Position numbers and translations under genes: made by a program. Below the pieces are notes generated by a model. The model saw only the letters and a program-made list of their open reading frames with translations. It was not told the DNA's origin and did no database searches. Source: Arthrobacter sp. Leaf234 (lineage in GTDB: Bacteria; Actinomycetota; Actinomycetes; Actinomycetales; Micrococcaceae). Taken from it: DNA of 64,000 nucleotides. Numbering within the stretch: position 1 is the first letter of the stretch; every line of letters begins with the position of its first letter. The stretch covers positions 186,001-250,000 of the forward strand of contig NZ_LMLU01000005.1 in NCBI RefSeq assembly GCF_001422665.1. The letters run 5' to 3'. Below, piece after piece: positions 42,682 to 51,030 of this stretch.

Positions 42682-44117
42682 GGCTCTTCGTAATTGAGAG
42701 TGCAGGCGGGGTGTAGCCGGGGCTGGGCGCGTCGGTGACGGGATAGAGGTCGAGGCCTTCCGATGATGGAAGTTCCTACGCTCGCCATCCGAAAGACCTC
42801 GACGTGCTCAACGCTACCTTCGTCCGCCCTGACCTCACCACGTTCTGCCGTCTCGATGAGCTCGGCCTCGAAGCAATCGGGCAACATCTTCGGCCTGACG
42901 AAGCAGTGATCGAGTGCCGCGTTGCTCACGCTGATCCGTGGTGCCGGAAGTGCGGGGCCGAAGGCCGACCGCGCGACACGATTACCCGGCAGCTGGCGCA
43001 CGAGCCGTTCGGGCACCGACCCACCACACTGCTGGTACGCGTGTGCCGCTACCGGTGCGCCGGGTGCGGGTCCACGTGGCGGCAGGACACGGACGCAGCC
43101 GTTGAGCGGAGAGGGAAGATCTCCCGCCGTGGACTGGCATGGGCGCTCGAGGCGGTCGTGGTCGATCACCTGACGGTGTCCCGGGTCGCTGCCGGGCTCG
43201 GGGTGTCCTGGCATACGGCGAACAGCGCCGTCCTTGCGGAGGGCAAGCGCCGGTTGATCGACGACCCGCACCGGTTCGATCGGGTCACCGCGATCGGCGT
43301 CGATGAGCATGTTTGGCGGCACACCCGGCGGGGCGACAAATACGTGACCGTCATCATCGATCTGACGCCGATCCGCGCCAAGACGGGCCCGGCACGGTTG
43401 CTGGACATGGTCGAAGGCCGCTCCAAGCAGGTCTTCAAGCAATGGCTCGCAGACAGGCCACAAGCTTGGCGGGACGGGGTGGAAGTCGTCGCCATTGACG
43501 GGTTCACCGGGTTCAAGACCGCGACCACGGAGGAGCTCCCCGACGCGGTCCCGGTGATGGATCCTTTCCATGTGGTCCGCCTCGCCGGGGATGGGCTCGA
43601 CCGGTGCCGGCAACGCGTCCAGCAAGCCACCGCAGGGCATCGGGGTAGGGCCGGGGACCCGCTCTACCGGGTCCGACGGACCTTGCACACCGGCGCGGAT
43701 CTGCTCACCGACAAGCAGAACACGCGCCTCGATGCTGCCTTCGCCTTGGAAGAGCACGTCGAGGTCGAAGCGACCTGGGGCATCTATCAGCGGATCGTCG
43801 CCGCCTACCGCGAGCCCGACAAGAAAAGAGGGAAGGAACTCATGAGAGCCGTCATCAATGCGGTCACCAGCAGCGTCCCGGCCGCCTTGGTCGAGGTCCG
43901 CAGGCTCGGCCGGACCCTGAAACACCGCGCCGCGGACGTCCTCGCGTTCTTCGACCGCCCCGGCACCAGCAACGGCCCCACCGAAGCTATCAATGGGCGC
44001 CTCGAACACCTCCGCGGCTCAGCCCTGGGCTTCCGAAACCTCACCAACTACATCGCCAGATCACTGCTCGAATCAGGCGGCTTCAGACCCCGCCTGCACT
44101 CTAAATTGCGATGAGCC
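42682..44117 (+). mobile_element. Complete ISL3-family insertion sequence
   Basis: 1436 bp bounded by imperfect 30-bp inverted repeats: GGCTCTTCGTAATTGAGAGT… at 42682-42711 and the complement of GGCTCATCGCAATTTAGAGT… at 44088-44117, both ending in GCAGGCGGGG. It is flanked by a perfect 8-bp duplication AGATTTGT, the length typical of ISL3 elements. A single intact transposase gene fills it. Perfect duplication and an open gene suggest a fairly recent insertion. Confidence 0.93.
42804..44114 (+). CDS. tnp: ISL3 family transposase
   Basis: 436 residues, full length. N-terminal zinc finger (CRKCGAEG … CRYRCAGCGSTW), helix-turn-helix (LTVSRVAAGLGVSWHTANSAV) and the DDE catalytic domain typical of DDE_Tnp_ISL3: IGVDEHVWRH, VVAIDGFTGFK, and the late glutamate in SNGPTEAINGRLE. 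The C-terminus runs to within three bases of the right end of the element. It moves this element by cut and paste. Confidence 0.95.
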   Translation: MLNATFVRPDLTTFCRLDELGLEAIGQHLRPDEAVIECRVAHADPWCRKCGAEGRPRDTITRQLAHEPFGHRPTTLLVRVCRYRCAGCGSTWRQDTDAAVERRGKISRRGLAWALEAVVVDHLTVSRVAAGLGVSWHTANSAVLAEGKRRLIDDPHRFDRVTAIGVDEHVWRHTRRGDKYVTVIIDLTPIRAKTGPARLLDMVEGRSKQVFKQWLADRPQAWRDGVEVVAIDGFTGFKTATTEELPDAVPVMDPFHVVRLAGDGLDRCRQRVQQATAGHRGRAGDPLYRVRRTLHTGADLLTDKQNTRLDAAFALEEHVEVEATWGIYQRIVAAYREPDKKRGKELMRAVINAVTSSVPAALVEVRRLGRTLKHRAADVLAFFDRPGTSNGPTEAINGRLEHLRGSALGFRNLTNYIARSLLESGGFRPRLHSKLR

Positions 44118-44125
44118 AGATTTGT
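44118..44125. repeat. Right 8-bp target-site duplication
   Basis: AGATTTGT immediately outside the right inverted repeat; identical to 42674-42681. Confidence 0.92.
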
Positions 44126-44199
44126 GCGCTACCTAAGCCGAGGCGATTCGTCGGCGTCAGGAAGTGGCGGCGAACGGTGCACCATCAAGACAGGATCGA

Positions 44200-44385
44200 A
44201 TGATGATGCTGCCGCACCGAGTTGACGCGCTGCAGAGCTGGAGGGGCGAACCCAGGGCACTCGCGCTGAGCGGATTTGGTAGCCCACAGCGGGGCTTCAG
44301 CCAAGATTACTTCCAATGTATGCACACCAGGAACTGGCAGTATTGGTCCAGTGACAACTACACCTGGAGTGAGACCCCCCGATGA
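44200..44385 (+). CDS. Possible 61-codon ORF ahead of the SLATT-like gene
   Basis: MMMLPHRVDALQSW… with AGGA eight bases before the ATG, ending in an overlap with the start region of the next gene. It is rich in Trp and Tyr near its end (NWQYWSSDNYTW). No family recognised. It may be real and translated ahead of the membrane protein, or it may be part of the leader. Confidence 0.3.
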   Translation: MMMLPHRVDALQSWRGEPRALALSGFGSPQRGFSQDYFQCMHTRNWQYWSSDNYTWSETPR

Positions 44386-44827
44386 CGCCGCCGCCGAGTG
44401 CGACGCGGTTGCGACATCCATCGGTAAGAAGGCCGACAAGAATAAGCGAAGGGCACGCGCGCTCACCCTTGCCATGACTCTCAGCACTGCATTCGTCCCT
44501 GTGCTCATTCTGGCGGGCGGAGACAACTTCTGGTTGGGGAAGGTCGCCCCGAGCGCTCTCGCAGCGGTTTCTGCAGTCCTAGCTGCCCTTAATCAGTTCG
44601 ACCGCCCGCACCAACGCTGGGTCCTGTATCGGAGGTATCAACGCCTTCTGCAGGTAGAAGGCAAGCGATACCGCTTCAAAGTCGCTCCATACGACGGCGA
44701 AGACCGCGACCTCCACCTAGGGAAGACGGTCGCGCAGCTTGAGATAGACCTGCAATCGGAGTGGGAAGGTCTTATCCCAACCCGGGAAGAAATCGCTTCA
44801 GGCACTTCGTCGATGGGAACTACGTGA
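44351..44827 (+). CDS. SLATT/DUF4231-like two-helix membrane protein
   Basis: About 158 residues from GTG at 44351 (TTG 44276 and GTG 44369 are alternatives). A charged stretch KKADKNKRRARA leads into two adjacent membrane helices (LTLAMTLSTAFVPVLILAG and LGKVAPSALAAVSAVLAAL). A cytoplasmic helical part follows, with FDRPHQRWVLYRRYQRLLQVEGKRYRF…LGKTVAQLEIDLQSEWEGLIP. This is the layout of SLATT/DUF4231 proteins, which are predicted pore-forming effectors in nucleotide-based conflict systems. Its stop overlaps the ATG of the RibA-like gene (TGATG), so the two are one unit. The family call rests on layout and motif memory only. Confidence 0.65.
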   Translation: MTTTPGVRPPDDAAAECDAVATSIGKKADKNKRRARALTLAMTLSTAFVPVLILAGGDNFWLGKVAPSALAAVSAVLAALNQFDRPHQRWVLYRRYQRLLQVEGKRYRFKVAPYDGEDRDLHLGKTVAQLEIDLQSEWEGLIPTREEIASGTSSMGTT

Positions 44828-45456
44828 TGACATCACAGTTCGAACACGCCTCATGTGCTTTTAAAAGCCACTACGGACTGGGGAGGCTCCATGTGTATTC
44901 ATTCGGTCCGCATGAGGAGGACAACATCCTCTGCATCGAGGTCCCACCCAGCGAAGCGGTGCACGATGACTCAACCCTCGTTCGCGTTCAGAGCGCCTGC
45001 TACACTGCCGAAATTTTCCGTAGCACGGATTGCGACTGCCATGAACAACTTCATGTCAGTCTGGAAAAGGTCTTCCGGGACGGTGGATTGGTTGTCTACA
45101 TGATCTGTGATGGCCGGGGAGCTGGGCTTTTGACCAAGATTCGCGGGCTCGCCCTCGGGGACAAGTTCGGGTTGGACACACATGACGCTTATCTGCAGCT
45201 CGGAGTCCCAGTTGACCCACGCGAATATGAACGCGTGGCTCAAGTGCTCAAGGATCTTAAGGTGCAGGACGTTCAGCTGCTCACCAACAATCCTCGGAAG
45301 GTAGACGGGCTCCGGGGCGAGGGACTGTTGGTCGAGCGTGTTCCGCTGGAGATTCCCCCTACACGGGACTCGTTTCCATATCTACAAACGAAGCAGCAAA
45401 AGATGGGGCACTTGTTTAAATTTCCGGGGCGAGCAGGGCCCGCCACCGCAGGCTGA
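44827..45456 (+). CDS. RibA-like GTP cyclohydrolase II homologue in the SLATT unit
   Basis: 209 residues covering the whole RibA fold. Zinc ligands Cys58, Cys69 and Cys71 (SACYTAEIFRSTDCDCHEQL), the core GDKFGLDTHDAYLQLGVPVD, LLTNNPRKVDGL and PPTRDSFPYLQTKQQKMGHL are all present, so it probably still hydrolyses GTP or a related nucleotide. The usual (R/Q)EGRG loop is changed to ICDGRGAG (93-100). No other riboflavin gene is near. It is directly coupled to a predicted membrane effector and lies in a rearranged, mobile stretch. That points to a nucleotide-signal or nucleotide-depletion role rather than housekeeping vitamin synthesis. Confidence 0.78.
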   Translation: MTSQFEHASCAFKSHYGLGRLHVYSFGPHEEDNILCIEVPPSEAVHDDSTLVRVQSACYTAEIFRSTDCDCHEQLHVSLEKVFRDGGLVVYMICDGRGAGLLTKIRGLALGDKFGLDTHDAYLQLGVPVDPREYERVAQVLKDLKVQDVQLLTNNPRKVDGLRGEGLLVERVPLEIPPTRDSFPYLQTKQQKMGHLFKFPGRAGPATAG

Positions 45457-45572
45457 TAGAAGGTTCGAGGCCGGTAGAACGAGTTATTGATCCCAGCCGC
45501 GGAGGGTAGAAGAAATAGTCCTAGCCGTTAGGCTTGCGAGCACGCCAGCCATGCATGCGGCTCGGAGGAAGG

Positions 45573-46364
45573 TTACGAAGACCCAGCGGCGGTGGCGTCG
45601 AGGATGAACCGGGCTGTCTCCTGCGGCTGGTCCCAGTGCGGGAAGTGCCCGCAGTCCTCGAAGACGTGCAGGGTGGCGTCCGGATAGAGGGACATGGCGA
45701 CGGCGGCCTCACTGAGCGGGGTGACCCTGTCCGACCGGCCCCAGCCGAACGCCAGCGTGCCCTTGATCGTCTCTTGGGGTGCGCCTGCCTGGCGCGGCCC
45801 GTGCGCGAGCGACTTACGCGCTTCGTCGAGACTGGGCGAGGTGGCGAACCCGCGGAGTTCCGTCAGCACGAGGTCCGGGTCGAGCTTCCAGGGAGCCGCG
45901 GAGAACTGGGCGAGCAGCGCCGTCCGGCCCGCAGCGTGCTGGACGAGTGACAGGAGGACAGGCTGGAGGCGCCGTACCAGGGCGATGGACGCGGTGATGC
46001 TGCCGTTGAAGATGCGCACCTGCGTGTCGTTCCAGAATCCTCCGGGATCGAGGGCGACGACGTTGCCGGCGTGGCCCCGCCGCGCCAATTCGACCGCGAT
46101 CCGCGCACCCATCGAGCTGCCGACAATATCGGCGTCGCGCAGGTCCTCCTGCTCGAGGAACTGCTCGACGGCATCCGTGAGGGTCGCGATGGTCACTTCG
46201 CCCGCGAGCGGCTCGCTGCTGCCGAACCCGGGGAGGTCGATGGCGATGATTTCGCGCTGTTCCTGCAGCAGGGGGAGGACGGGGTCCCAGGTGCGGACGC
46301 TCGAGCCGAGCCCGTGCACGAGGACGAGTGGCCTTCCGGTGCCGGTTCGTTCGGTGCTCAACAT
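45573..46364 (-). CDS. Alpha/beta hydrolase
   Basis: 263 residues from ATG MLSTERTG (AAAGGA upstream). Typical fold: oxyanion HGLGSSVRTWDPV, nucleophile VGSSMGARIAVEL (Ser about 97), late acid in GWGRSDRVTP and histidine in DCGHFPHWDQPQETA. Substrate unknown; this group includes C-C bond hydrolases and esterases. Single gene, divergent from the SRPBCC gene. Its 3' third is repeated as a fragment at 42270-42562, showing that this locus has a second, broken copy. Confidence 0.85.
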   Translation of the reverse strand: MLSTERTGTGRPLVLVHGLGSSVRTWDPVLPLLQEQREIIAIDLPGFGSSEPLAGEVTIATLTDAVEQFLEQEDLRDADIVGSSMGARIAVELARRGHAGNVVALDPGGFWNDTQVRIFNGSITASIALVRRLQPVLLSLVQHAAGRTALLAQFSAAPWKLDPDLVLTELRGFATSPSLDEARKSLAHGPRQAGAPQETIKGTLAFGWGRSDRVTPLSEAAVAMSLYPDATLHVFEDCGHFPHWDQPQETARFILDATAAGSS

Positions 46365-46467
46365 GTTGGGTCCTTTCGTAGCCGGCGCGAGAGGCCAGTC
46401 TATGCGGGCACGAATCGCTGCAGCCGATCCCCGCAGGACGAGGGGATTCTTCTGTGAGAATGGGCGC

Positions 46468-46968
46468 ATGAGCCAGACAGAGATCCGCCACCACCAGGAG
46501 TCCGTCACGATCCAGGCGTCGGTGGACAGCATCTACGATCTGGTCTCCGACATCACCCGCACCGGCGAGTGGAGCCCGGTGTGCACGCGGTGCTGGTGGG
46601 AGGACGACGCCGACGCGGGCCAGGTCGGTGCCTGGTTCACAGGGCGCAACGAGCTTCCGCACCGCACCTGGGAGACCCGGTCGCAGGTCGTGACCGCGGA
46701 GCGCGGCCGTGAGTTCGCCTGGGTGGTCGGCGGCGATCGAGTCCGCTGGGGCTACACGCTGACGCCGGCCGGCACCGGGACCACTCTGACCGAATCCTGG
46801 GATTTCCTGCCGGGCGGCATCGCCATGTTCAAGGAGAAGTTCGGGGACGATGCGCCCGCTCAGATCGTCGATCGGACCCGGCAGGCGCTCGACGGCATCC
46901 CGAACACGCTCGCCGCCATCAAGCGCATCGCCGAGTCCGGCACGTCACGCGAGATTGACCGGTCCTAG
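46468..46968 (+). CDS. SRPBCC (START/Bet v1-like) family protein
   Basis: 166 residues. Starts with the usual polyketide-cyclase/dehydrase layout: IQASVDSIYDLVSDITRTGEWSPVCTRCWW, middle strand TWETRSQVVTAERGREFAW, end helix ALDGIPNTLAAIKRI. These are helix-grip proteins binding hydrophobic molecules; no catalytic residue can be assigned. It is convergent with the GlcG-like gene and divergent from the hydrolase. Function unknown. Confidence 0.8.
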   Translation: MSQTEIRHHQESVTIQASVDSIYDLVSDITRTGEWSPVCTRCWWEDDADAGQVGAWFTGRNELPHRTWETRSQVVTAERGREFAWVVGGDRVRWGYTLTPAGTGTTLTESWDFLPGGIAMFKEKFGDDAPAQIVDRTRQALDGIPNTLAAIKRIAESGTSREIDRS

Positions 46969-46992
46969 CGCACTGACCCTGCGACACCAGGG

Positions 46993-47430
46993 TCAGGCGA
47001 CCGCGAACTCCAGATAGGCGGCGGCGCCGGCGGAGGCGACTTCCTGGTCCTGCTCGATGGTGCCGGTGGAGACACCGATGGCGCCCATGATGTTGCCGTC
47101 GCGCACCAGCGGGATGCCGCCCGGAAACACCGCGAGACGACCACCATGGGCGTCGCTCAGCCCGTAGATGGGACCGTCCTGCCGGGTGACACCCTGCAGG
47201 TCGCCGGTCTCGCACTGGAACGCGATGGACGTGTAGGCCTTGTTGATGGCAATGGTGATGCTGCCGATGTTCGCGCCGTCCATCCGCACGTGCGCCTTCA
47301 GGTTCCCGCCGGCGTCGACCACGGCGATGTCCATCGGCTGGCCGATCTCCTCGGCCTTCGCGGCCGCGGCGTCGATGACGAGGCGGGCCTCTTTGGACGT
47401 GATGGTTTCGAGTACTGATCCGGGAGTCAT
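46993..47430 (-). CDS. GlcG/HbpS family heme-binding-type protein
   Basis: 145 residues from ATG MTPGSVLE (AAGGA upstream). Family signs: ARLVIDAAAAKAEEIGQPMDIAVVDAGGNLKAHVRMDGA, INKAYTSIAF, GGIPLVRDGNIMGAIGVSTG. The group includes the heme-binding HbpS and GlcG, often near propanediol, glycolate or dihydroxyacetone genes; the role there is unclear. It is divergent from the aldolase-HAD-dhaLK operon, so a common regulation is likely. Its last codons overlap a copy of the sensor kinase 3' tail (LRHQGQATANSR). Confidence 0.82.
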   Translation of the reverse strand: MTPGSVLETITSKEARLVIDAAAAKAEEIGQPMDIAVVDAGGNLKAHVRMDGANIGSITIAINKAYTSIAFQCETGDLQGVTRQDGPIYGLSDAHGGRLAVFPGGIPLVRDGNIMGAIGVSTGTIEQDQEVASAGAAAYLEFAVA

Positions 47431-47602
47431 GGGGGTCCTTCGTCGTCGAAGTGGGTGGCCGGGCAGCCGCGGCCCACTCAACCACGCGCGTCGGTCGCTG
47501 ACGAGGTGGTGATTACCCCCAGGGGGAGGGCGGGAGAACCCCCATATCCAGCGCGGCCCCGCCCACCTAGCGTGGGGGTCAGCCTGACCAGGAGGAATCA
47601 CT

Positions 47603-48466
47603 ATGGCCGTTGTACCGCTGAAGGACATCGTCGACCCGGCATTCGAGGCACGCTACGGGGTGCCCGCCATCAACATCTTCAACGACCTGACCATGGAGGG
47701 CGTGCTCGCCGGAGCCGTGGAGGCGAACTCCCCGGTGATCCTGCAGACTTCCGTTAAGACCGTGCGCTCCATCGGCTCGAGGGTGCTGTTCGACATGTGG
47801 CAATCGATGACGCGCGGCATCGAGGTGCCCGTCACCCTGCACCTGGATCACTGCCCCGACCGCGCGGTGGTCACCGAATGCCTGAAGGCCGGCTGGAACT
47901 CGGTGCTCTTCGATGCGTCCAACCTCCCGGTCGAGGAGAACCAGCGCCAGACCGTCGAGGTCGTCGCCGAGGCCCGCAGCTACGGCGCCCAGGTGGAGGG
48001 CGAGATCGAGGCCATCACCGGCGTCGAGGACGACCACGGGTCCGACGAGGTCTCGAAGCAGCAGAGCCTCGAGGTGGCGCTCGCGTTCATCGACGCCACC
48101 GGGATCGACGTCTTCGCCCCGTCGATCGGCAACGCCCACGGCAGCTACAAGGCAGCCCCTGTGCTCGACGTCGACCGCGTCACCCAAATTGTCGAGGCGC
48201 GGAACGTGCCCATCGCCCTCCACGGCGGCAGCGGACTCAGCCCCGAGCAGTTCGCCGACCTCATCGCCCGGGGCTGCGCGAAGGTCAACATCTCCACGGC
48301 CCTCAAGGAGACGTACATGCAATCCAGCCTGGTGTTCCTGAAGCAGGCGGAGCAGAACAACAAGTGGGATCCGCCGTCGCTGTTCAAGCACACGCGGGCC
48401 GACATCGTCGCGATGGTCACCGATCTCTGCGGCCAGTTCGGCTGCGCGGGCAAGGGCGGCCGCTGA
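47603..48466 (+). CDS. Class II aldolase (fructose-bisphosphate/tagatose type)
   Basis: 287 residues with an AGGAGG Shine-Dalgarno. Zinc and phosphate sites of class II aldolases: LHLDHCPD, VEGEIEAI, IGNAHGSYKA, ALHGGSGL, KVNISTALK. It cleaves a ketose phosphate into dihydroxyacetone phosphate and an aldehyde, or the reverse. First gene of an operon with a HAD phosphatase and both dihydroxyacetone kinase subunits, which suggests a sugar or polyol breakdown route rather than central glycolysis. The exact ketose is unknown. Confidence 0.87.
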   Translation: MAVVPLKDIVDPAFEARYGVPAINIFNDLTMEGVLAGAVEANSPVILQTSVKTVRSIGSRVLFDMWQSMTRGIEVPVTLHLDHCPDRAVVTECLKAGWNSVLFDASNLPVEENQRQTVEVVAEARSYGAQVEGEIEAITGVEDDHGSDEVSKQQSLEVALAFIDATGIDVFAPSIGNAHGSYKAAPVLDVDRVTQIVEARNVPIALHGGSGLSPEQFADLIARGCAKVNISTALKETYMQSSLVFLKQAEQNNKWDPPSLFKHTRADIVAMVTDLCGQFGCAGKGGR

Positions 48467-48468
48467 CC

Positions 48469-49284
48469 ATGCCGGCCCTGATCTTCGACTGCGACGGCGT
48501 GCTCGCCGACACCGAGCAGTACGGCCACCTCCCCGCCTTCAACCAGACCTTCGCCGACTTCGACGTGCCCGTGCAGTGGAGCGTCGAGGAGTACGCGGAG
48601 AAAGTGAAGATCGGCGGCGGTAAGGAGCGGATGCGGAGCATCCTGACACCCGATCTGGCCGCCTCGCTCGGCCTGCAGGACGACGACGCCGTCGATGCCG
48701 CGATCCTCTCCTGGCACAAGAGGAAGACCGAGGTCTACAAGGGCCTCGTCGAAAGTGGCGTCATGCCCGCCCGGCCGGGCATCGCGCGCATCGTGCAGGA
48801 GGCGCACGACGCCGGGTGGACCCTCGCCGTCGCCTCCACCTCCGCCGAACCCGCGGTCCGCGCTGTCCTGACGCACGCGGTCGGGGAGTCGCTCGCCGCG
48901 CACTTCTCGGTGTTCGCCGGAGACGTGGTGCCCGCCAAGAAACCCGCACCCGACATCTACCTGACGGCCCTGAAGGAGCTCGGGCTATCCGCGGACGACG
49001 CGATCGTCGTCGAGGACAGCGGGAACGGGCTGCGCGCAGCCGTCGCCGCCGGACTCCGGACCGTGGTGACCGTCAGCGGTTTCACGCGGGAGGAGGACTT
49101 CACGGGCGCCTCGCTCGTCGTGAGCTCCCTCGGGGATCCCGACGGCGAGCAGGCCGAGGTCCTGGCGAGTCCCGCCGGCGTCGAGCCCTCCGGCGTCGTC
49201 ACCCTCGCCACCCTGCAGGAGCTGCTGTCCGCGCCCGCCCCGCACGGCGCGGCTCACCCATTCACCGAAACGGAGACCCCATGA
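48469..49284 (+). CDS. HAD superfamily phosphatase/phosphomutase (CbbY-like)
   Basis: 271 residues. Motif I IFDCDGVLADTEQYG (residues 5-19), motif II VASTSAEPAV, motif III lysine in VVPAKKPAPDIYL and motif IV VVEDSGNGLRAA, with an alpha-helical cap between. It is two bases after the aldolase stop and overlaps dhaL by ATGA. It may remove phosphate from a sugar phosphate made in the pathway. Substrate unproven. Confidence 0.85.
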   Translation: MPALIFDCDGVLADTEQYGHLPAFNQTFADFDVPVQWSVEEYAEKVKIGGGKERMRSILTPDLAASLGLQDDDAVDAAILSWHKRKTEVYKGLVESGVMPARPGIARIVQEAHDAGWTLAVASTSAEPAVRAVLTHAVGESLAAHFSVFAGDVVPAKKPAPDIYLTALKELGLSADDAIVVEDSGNGLRAAVAAGLRTVVTVSGFTREEDFTGASLVVSSLGDPDGEQAEVLASPAGVEPSGVVTLATLQELLSAPAPHGAAHPFTETETP

Positions 49285-49913
49285 GTGCCACGAACCTCGC
49301 CGACGTCGAATACGCCGTCCACTCCCTGGCGCAGACCGCCGTGAATAAGGAGAAGGAATTCGGCGACCTCGACGCCGTGGTGGGCGACGGCGACCTCGGA
49401 TACTCCCTCGCCCGCGGCTTCGAGAAAGTCCTCGCGGACTGGGACTCCTTCAAGCGCGACGACGTCGCCACGTTCCTGCAGCAGATCGCGCTCGCCATCT
49501 CCAGCAGGATCGGCGGGACGTCCGGGCCGCTCTGGGGGACCGCGTTCCTGCGGGCTTCTGCCGCAGCGAAGGCGGCGGACACGATCGACGGTGCCGCCGT
49601 CGTCGCCATGCTGCGCGGAGCCACCGACGGCATCAAGGCCCGCGGCAACGCGGACCTCGGCGACAAGACCCTGCTCGATGCACTGATCCCGGCGACCGAC
49701 GAGCTCGAACGGCAACTGGCAGCCGGTGCGTCACCGGAGGACTGCCGGACGGCGTTCGCGACGACGATCCGCGAGTGCGCGGATGCGACGTCGACCCTGC
49801 AGGCCAAGCGCGGCCGCGCCAGCTACAGCGGGGAACGCAGCATCGGTTCACCCGACGCCGGTGCGGTGGCCGTGGCCATCATCGTCGAAGGCATCGTGGC
49901 CGACTGGCCCTGA
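49281..49913 (+). CDS. dhaL: Dihydroxyacetone kinase, subunit L
   Basis: 210 residues of the ADP/ATP-binding DhaL fold: NKEKEFGDLDAVVGDGDLGYSLARGF gives the Asp cluster that binds magnesium; IGGTSGPLWGTAFLRA and GNADLGDKTLLDAL complete the nucleotide pocket; RGRASYSGERSIGSPDAGA is the conserved end. With DhaK it phosphorylates dihydroxyacetone or a related triose or tetrulose. No DhaM or PTS partner is seen here, so ATP is the probable donor. Coupled to the HAD gene and followed by dhaK. Confidence 0.9.
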   Translation: MSATNLADVEYAVHSLAQTAVNKEKEFGDLDAVVGDGDLGYSLARGFEKVLADWDSFKRDDVATFLQQIALAISSRIGGTSGPLWGTAFLRASAAAKAADTIDGAAVVAMLRGATDGIKARGNADLGDKTLLDALIPATDELERQLAAGASPEDCRTAFATTIRECADATSTLQAKRGRASYSGERSIGSPDAGAVAVAIIVEGIVADWP

Positions 49914-49960
49914 GGTTCATCCGTCCGTCCAACCCCTACTCACAACGATGTGGAGTCCCC

Positions 49961-50956
49961 ATGAAGAAGTTCGTCAACGATCCGCAGCAGTTCGTCCCGG
50001 AGATGCTCGAGGGCCTGGCGCTCGCGAACCCGGACACGCTGAAGTACGTGCCCGAGTACAACCTGATCATGCGCGCCGACGGTCCGGACCAGAACAAGGT
50101 GTCGATCGTGCAGGGCTCGGGGTCTGGGCACGAGCCGGCGCACGTGATGATCGTGGGCAAGGGCATGCTCGACGCCGCCTGCCCGGGTGACGTGTTCGCG
50201 GCTCCGCCGTTCGACTACGTGTACGAGACGACCAAGCTCATGGCCTCGCCGAAGGGCGTGCTGCTGCTGGTCAACAACTACACGGGCGACAAGATGGTGT
50301 TCGAGATGGCGCAGGAGATGTCCTCGGCCGAGGGCATCGAGGTGAAGACGCTCTTCATCAACGACGACGTCTCCGTGGAGGACTCGACCTACACGATCGG
50401 GCGCCGCGGGGTGGCGGGCAATTTCTTCGTGATCAAGGCCGTCGCTGCCGCCGCGGAGCGCGGAGCCGACCTCGACGAGGTCATCCGCATCGGCGAGAGG
50501 GTCAATTCGGTGACCCGGACTATGGGCGTCGCGCTCACGGCGTGCACGCCGCCGGCGAAGGGCAGCCCCTTGTTCGAGCTCGGCGAGGACGAGATCGAGA
50601 TCGGCGTGGGCATCCACGGGGAGCCGGGGCGCCGTCGGGGAAAGATGATGCCGGCCAACGAGATCGTCGAGGAGATGCTGGCGCCGGTGGTGAAGGACCT
50701 GCCGTTCGGCGACGGCGACCGCGTGGCCCTCATGGTCAACGGACTCGGCGGCACCCCGATCAGCGAGCTGTACCTGCTGTACGGGCAGGCGCACAAGCGC
50801 CTCGCGGAGCAGGGCATCAGCGTGGGCCGCAGCTACGTGGGGGAGTACTGCACGTCCCTGGACATGGCCGGCGCGTCCATCACGCTGGTGAAGCTCGACG
50901 ACGAGATCGAGTCGCTGCTCACGGACCCGGCGGAGATTCCCATTCGTACGTTCTAG
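49961..50956 (+). CDS. dhaK: Dihydroxyacetone kinase, subunit K
   Basis: 331 residues, full length. GSGSGHEPAHVMIVGKGMLDAACPGDVF is the substrate pocket start, and GVGIHGEPGRRR holds the histidine that binds dihydroxyacetone covalently. Last gene of the aldolase-HAD-dhaL-dhaK operon. A truncated relative stands at 39809-40309. Related kinases also act on erythrulose, so a C4 substrate is possible, all the more because remains of a threonate/erythronate pathway lie at 26.8-30 kb. Confidence 0.92.
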   Translation: MKKFVNDPQQFVPEMLEGLALANPDTLKYVPEYNLIMRADGPDQNKVSIVQGSGSGHEPAHVMIVGKGMLDAACPGDVFAAPPFDYVYETTKLMASPKGVLLLVNNYTGDKMVFEMAQEMSSAEGIEVKTLFINDDVSVEDSTYTIGRRGVAGNFFVIKAVAAAAERGADLDEVIRIGERVNSVTRTMGVALTACTPPAKGSPLFELGEDEIEIGVGIHGEPGRRRGKMMPANEIVEEMLAPVVKDLPFGDGDRVALMVNGLGGTPISELYLLYGQAHKRLAEQGISVGRSYVGEYCTSLDMAGASITLVKLDDEIESLLTDPAEIPIRTF

Positions 50957-51030
50957 GTTCCAATGCACGACGGCGGGCCGGTCACCTTCGGGTGGGCGGC
51001 CCGCCGCTCTGCGTAGGAGAGGATGCTCCT

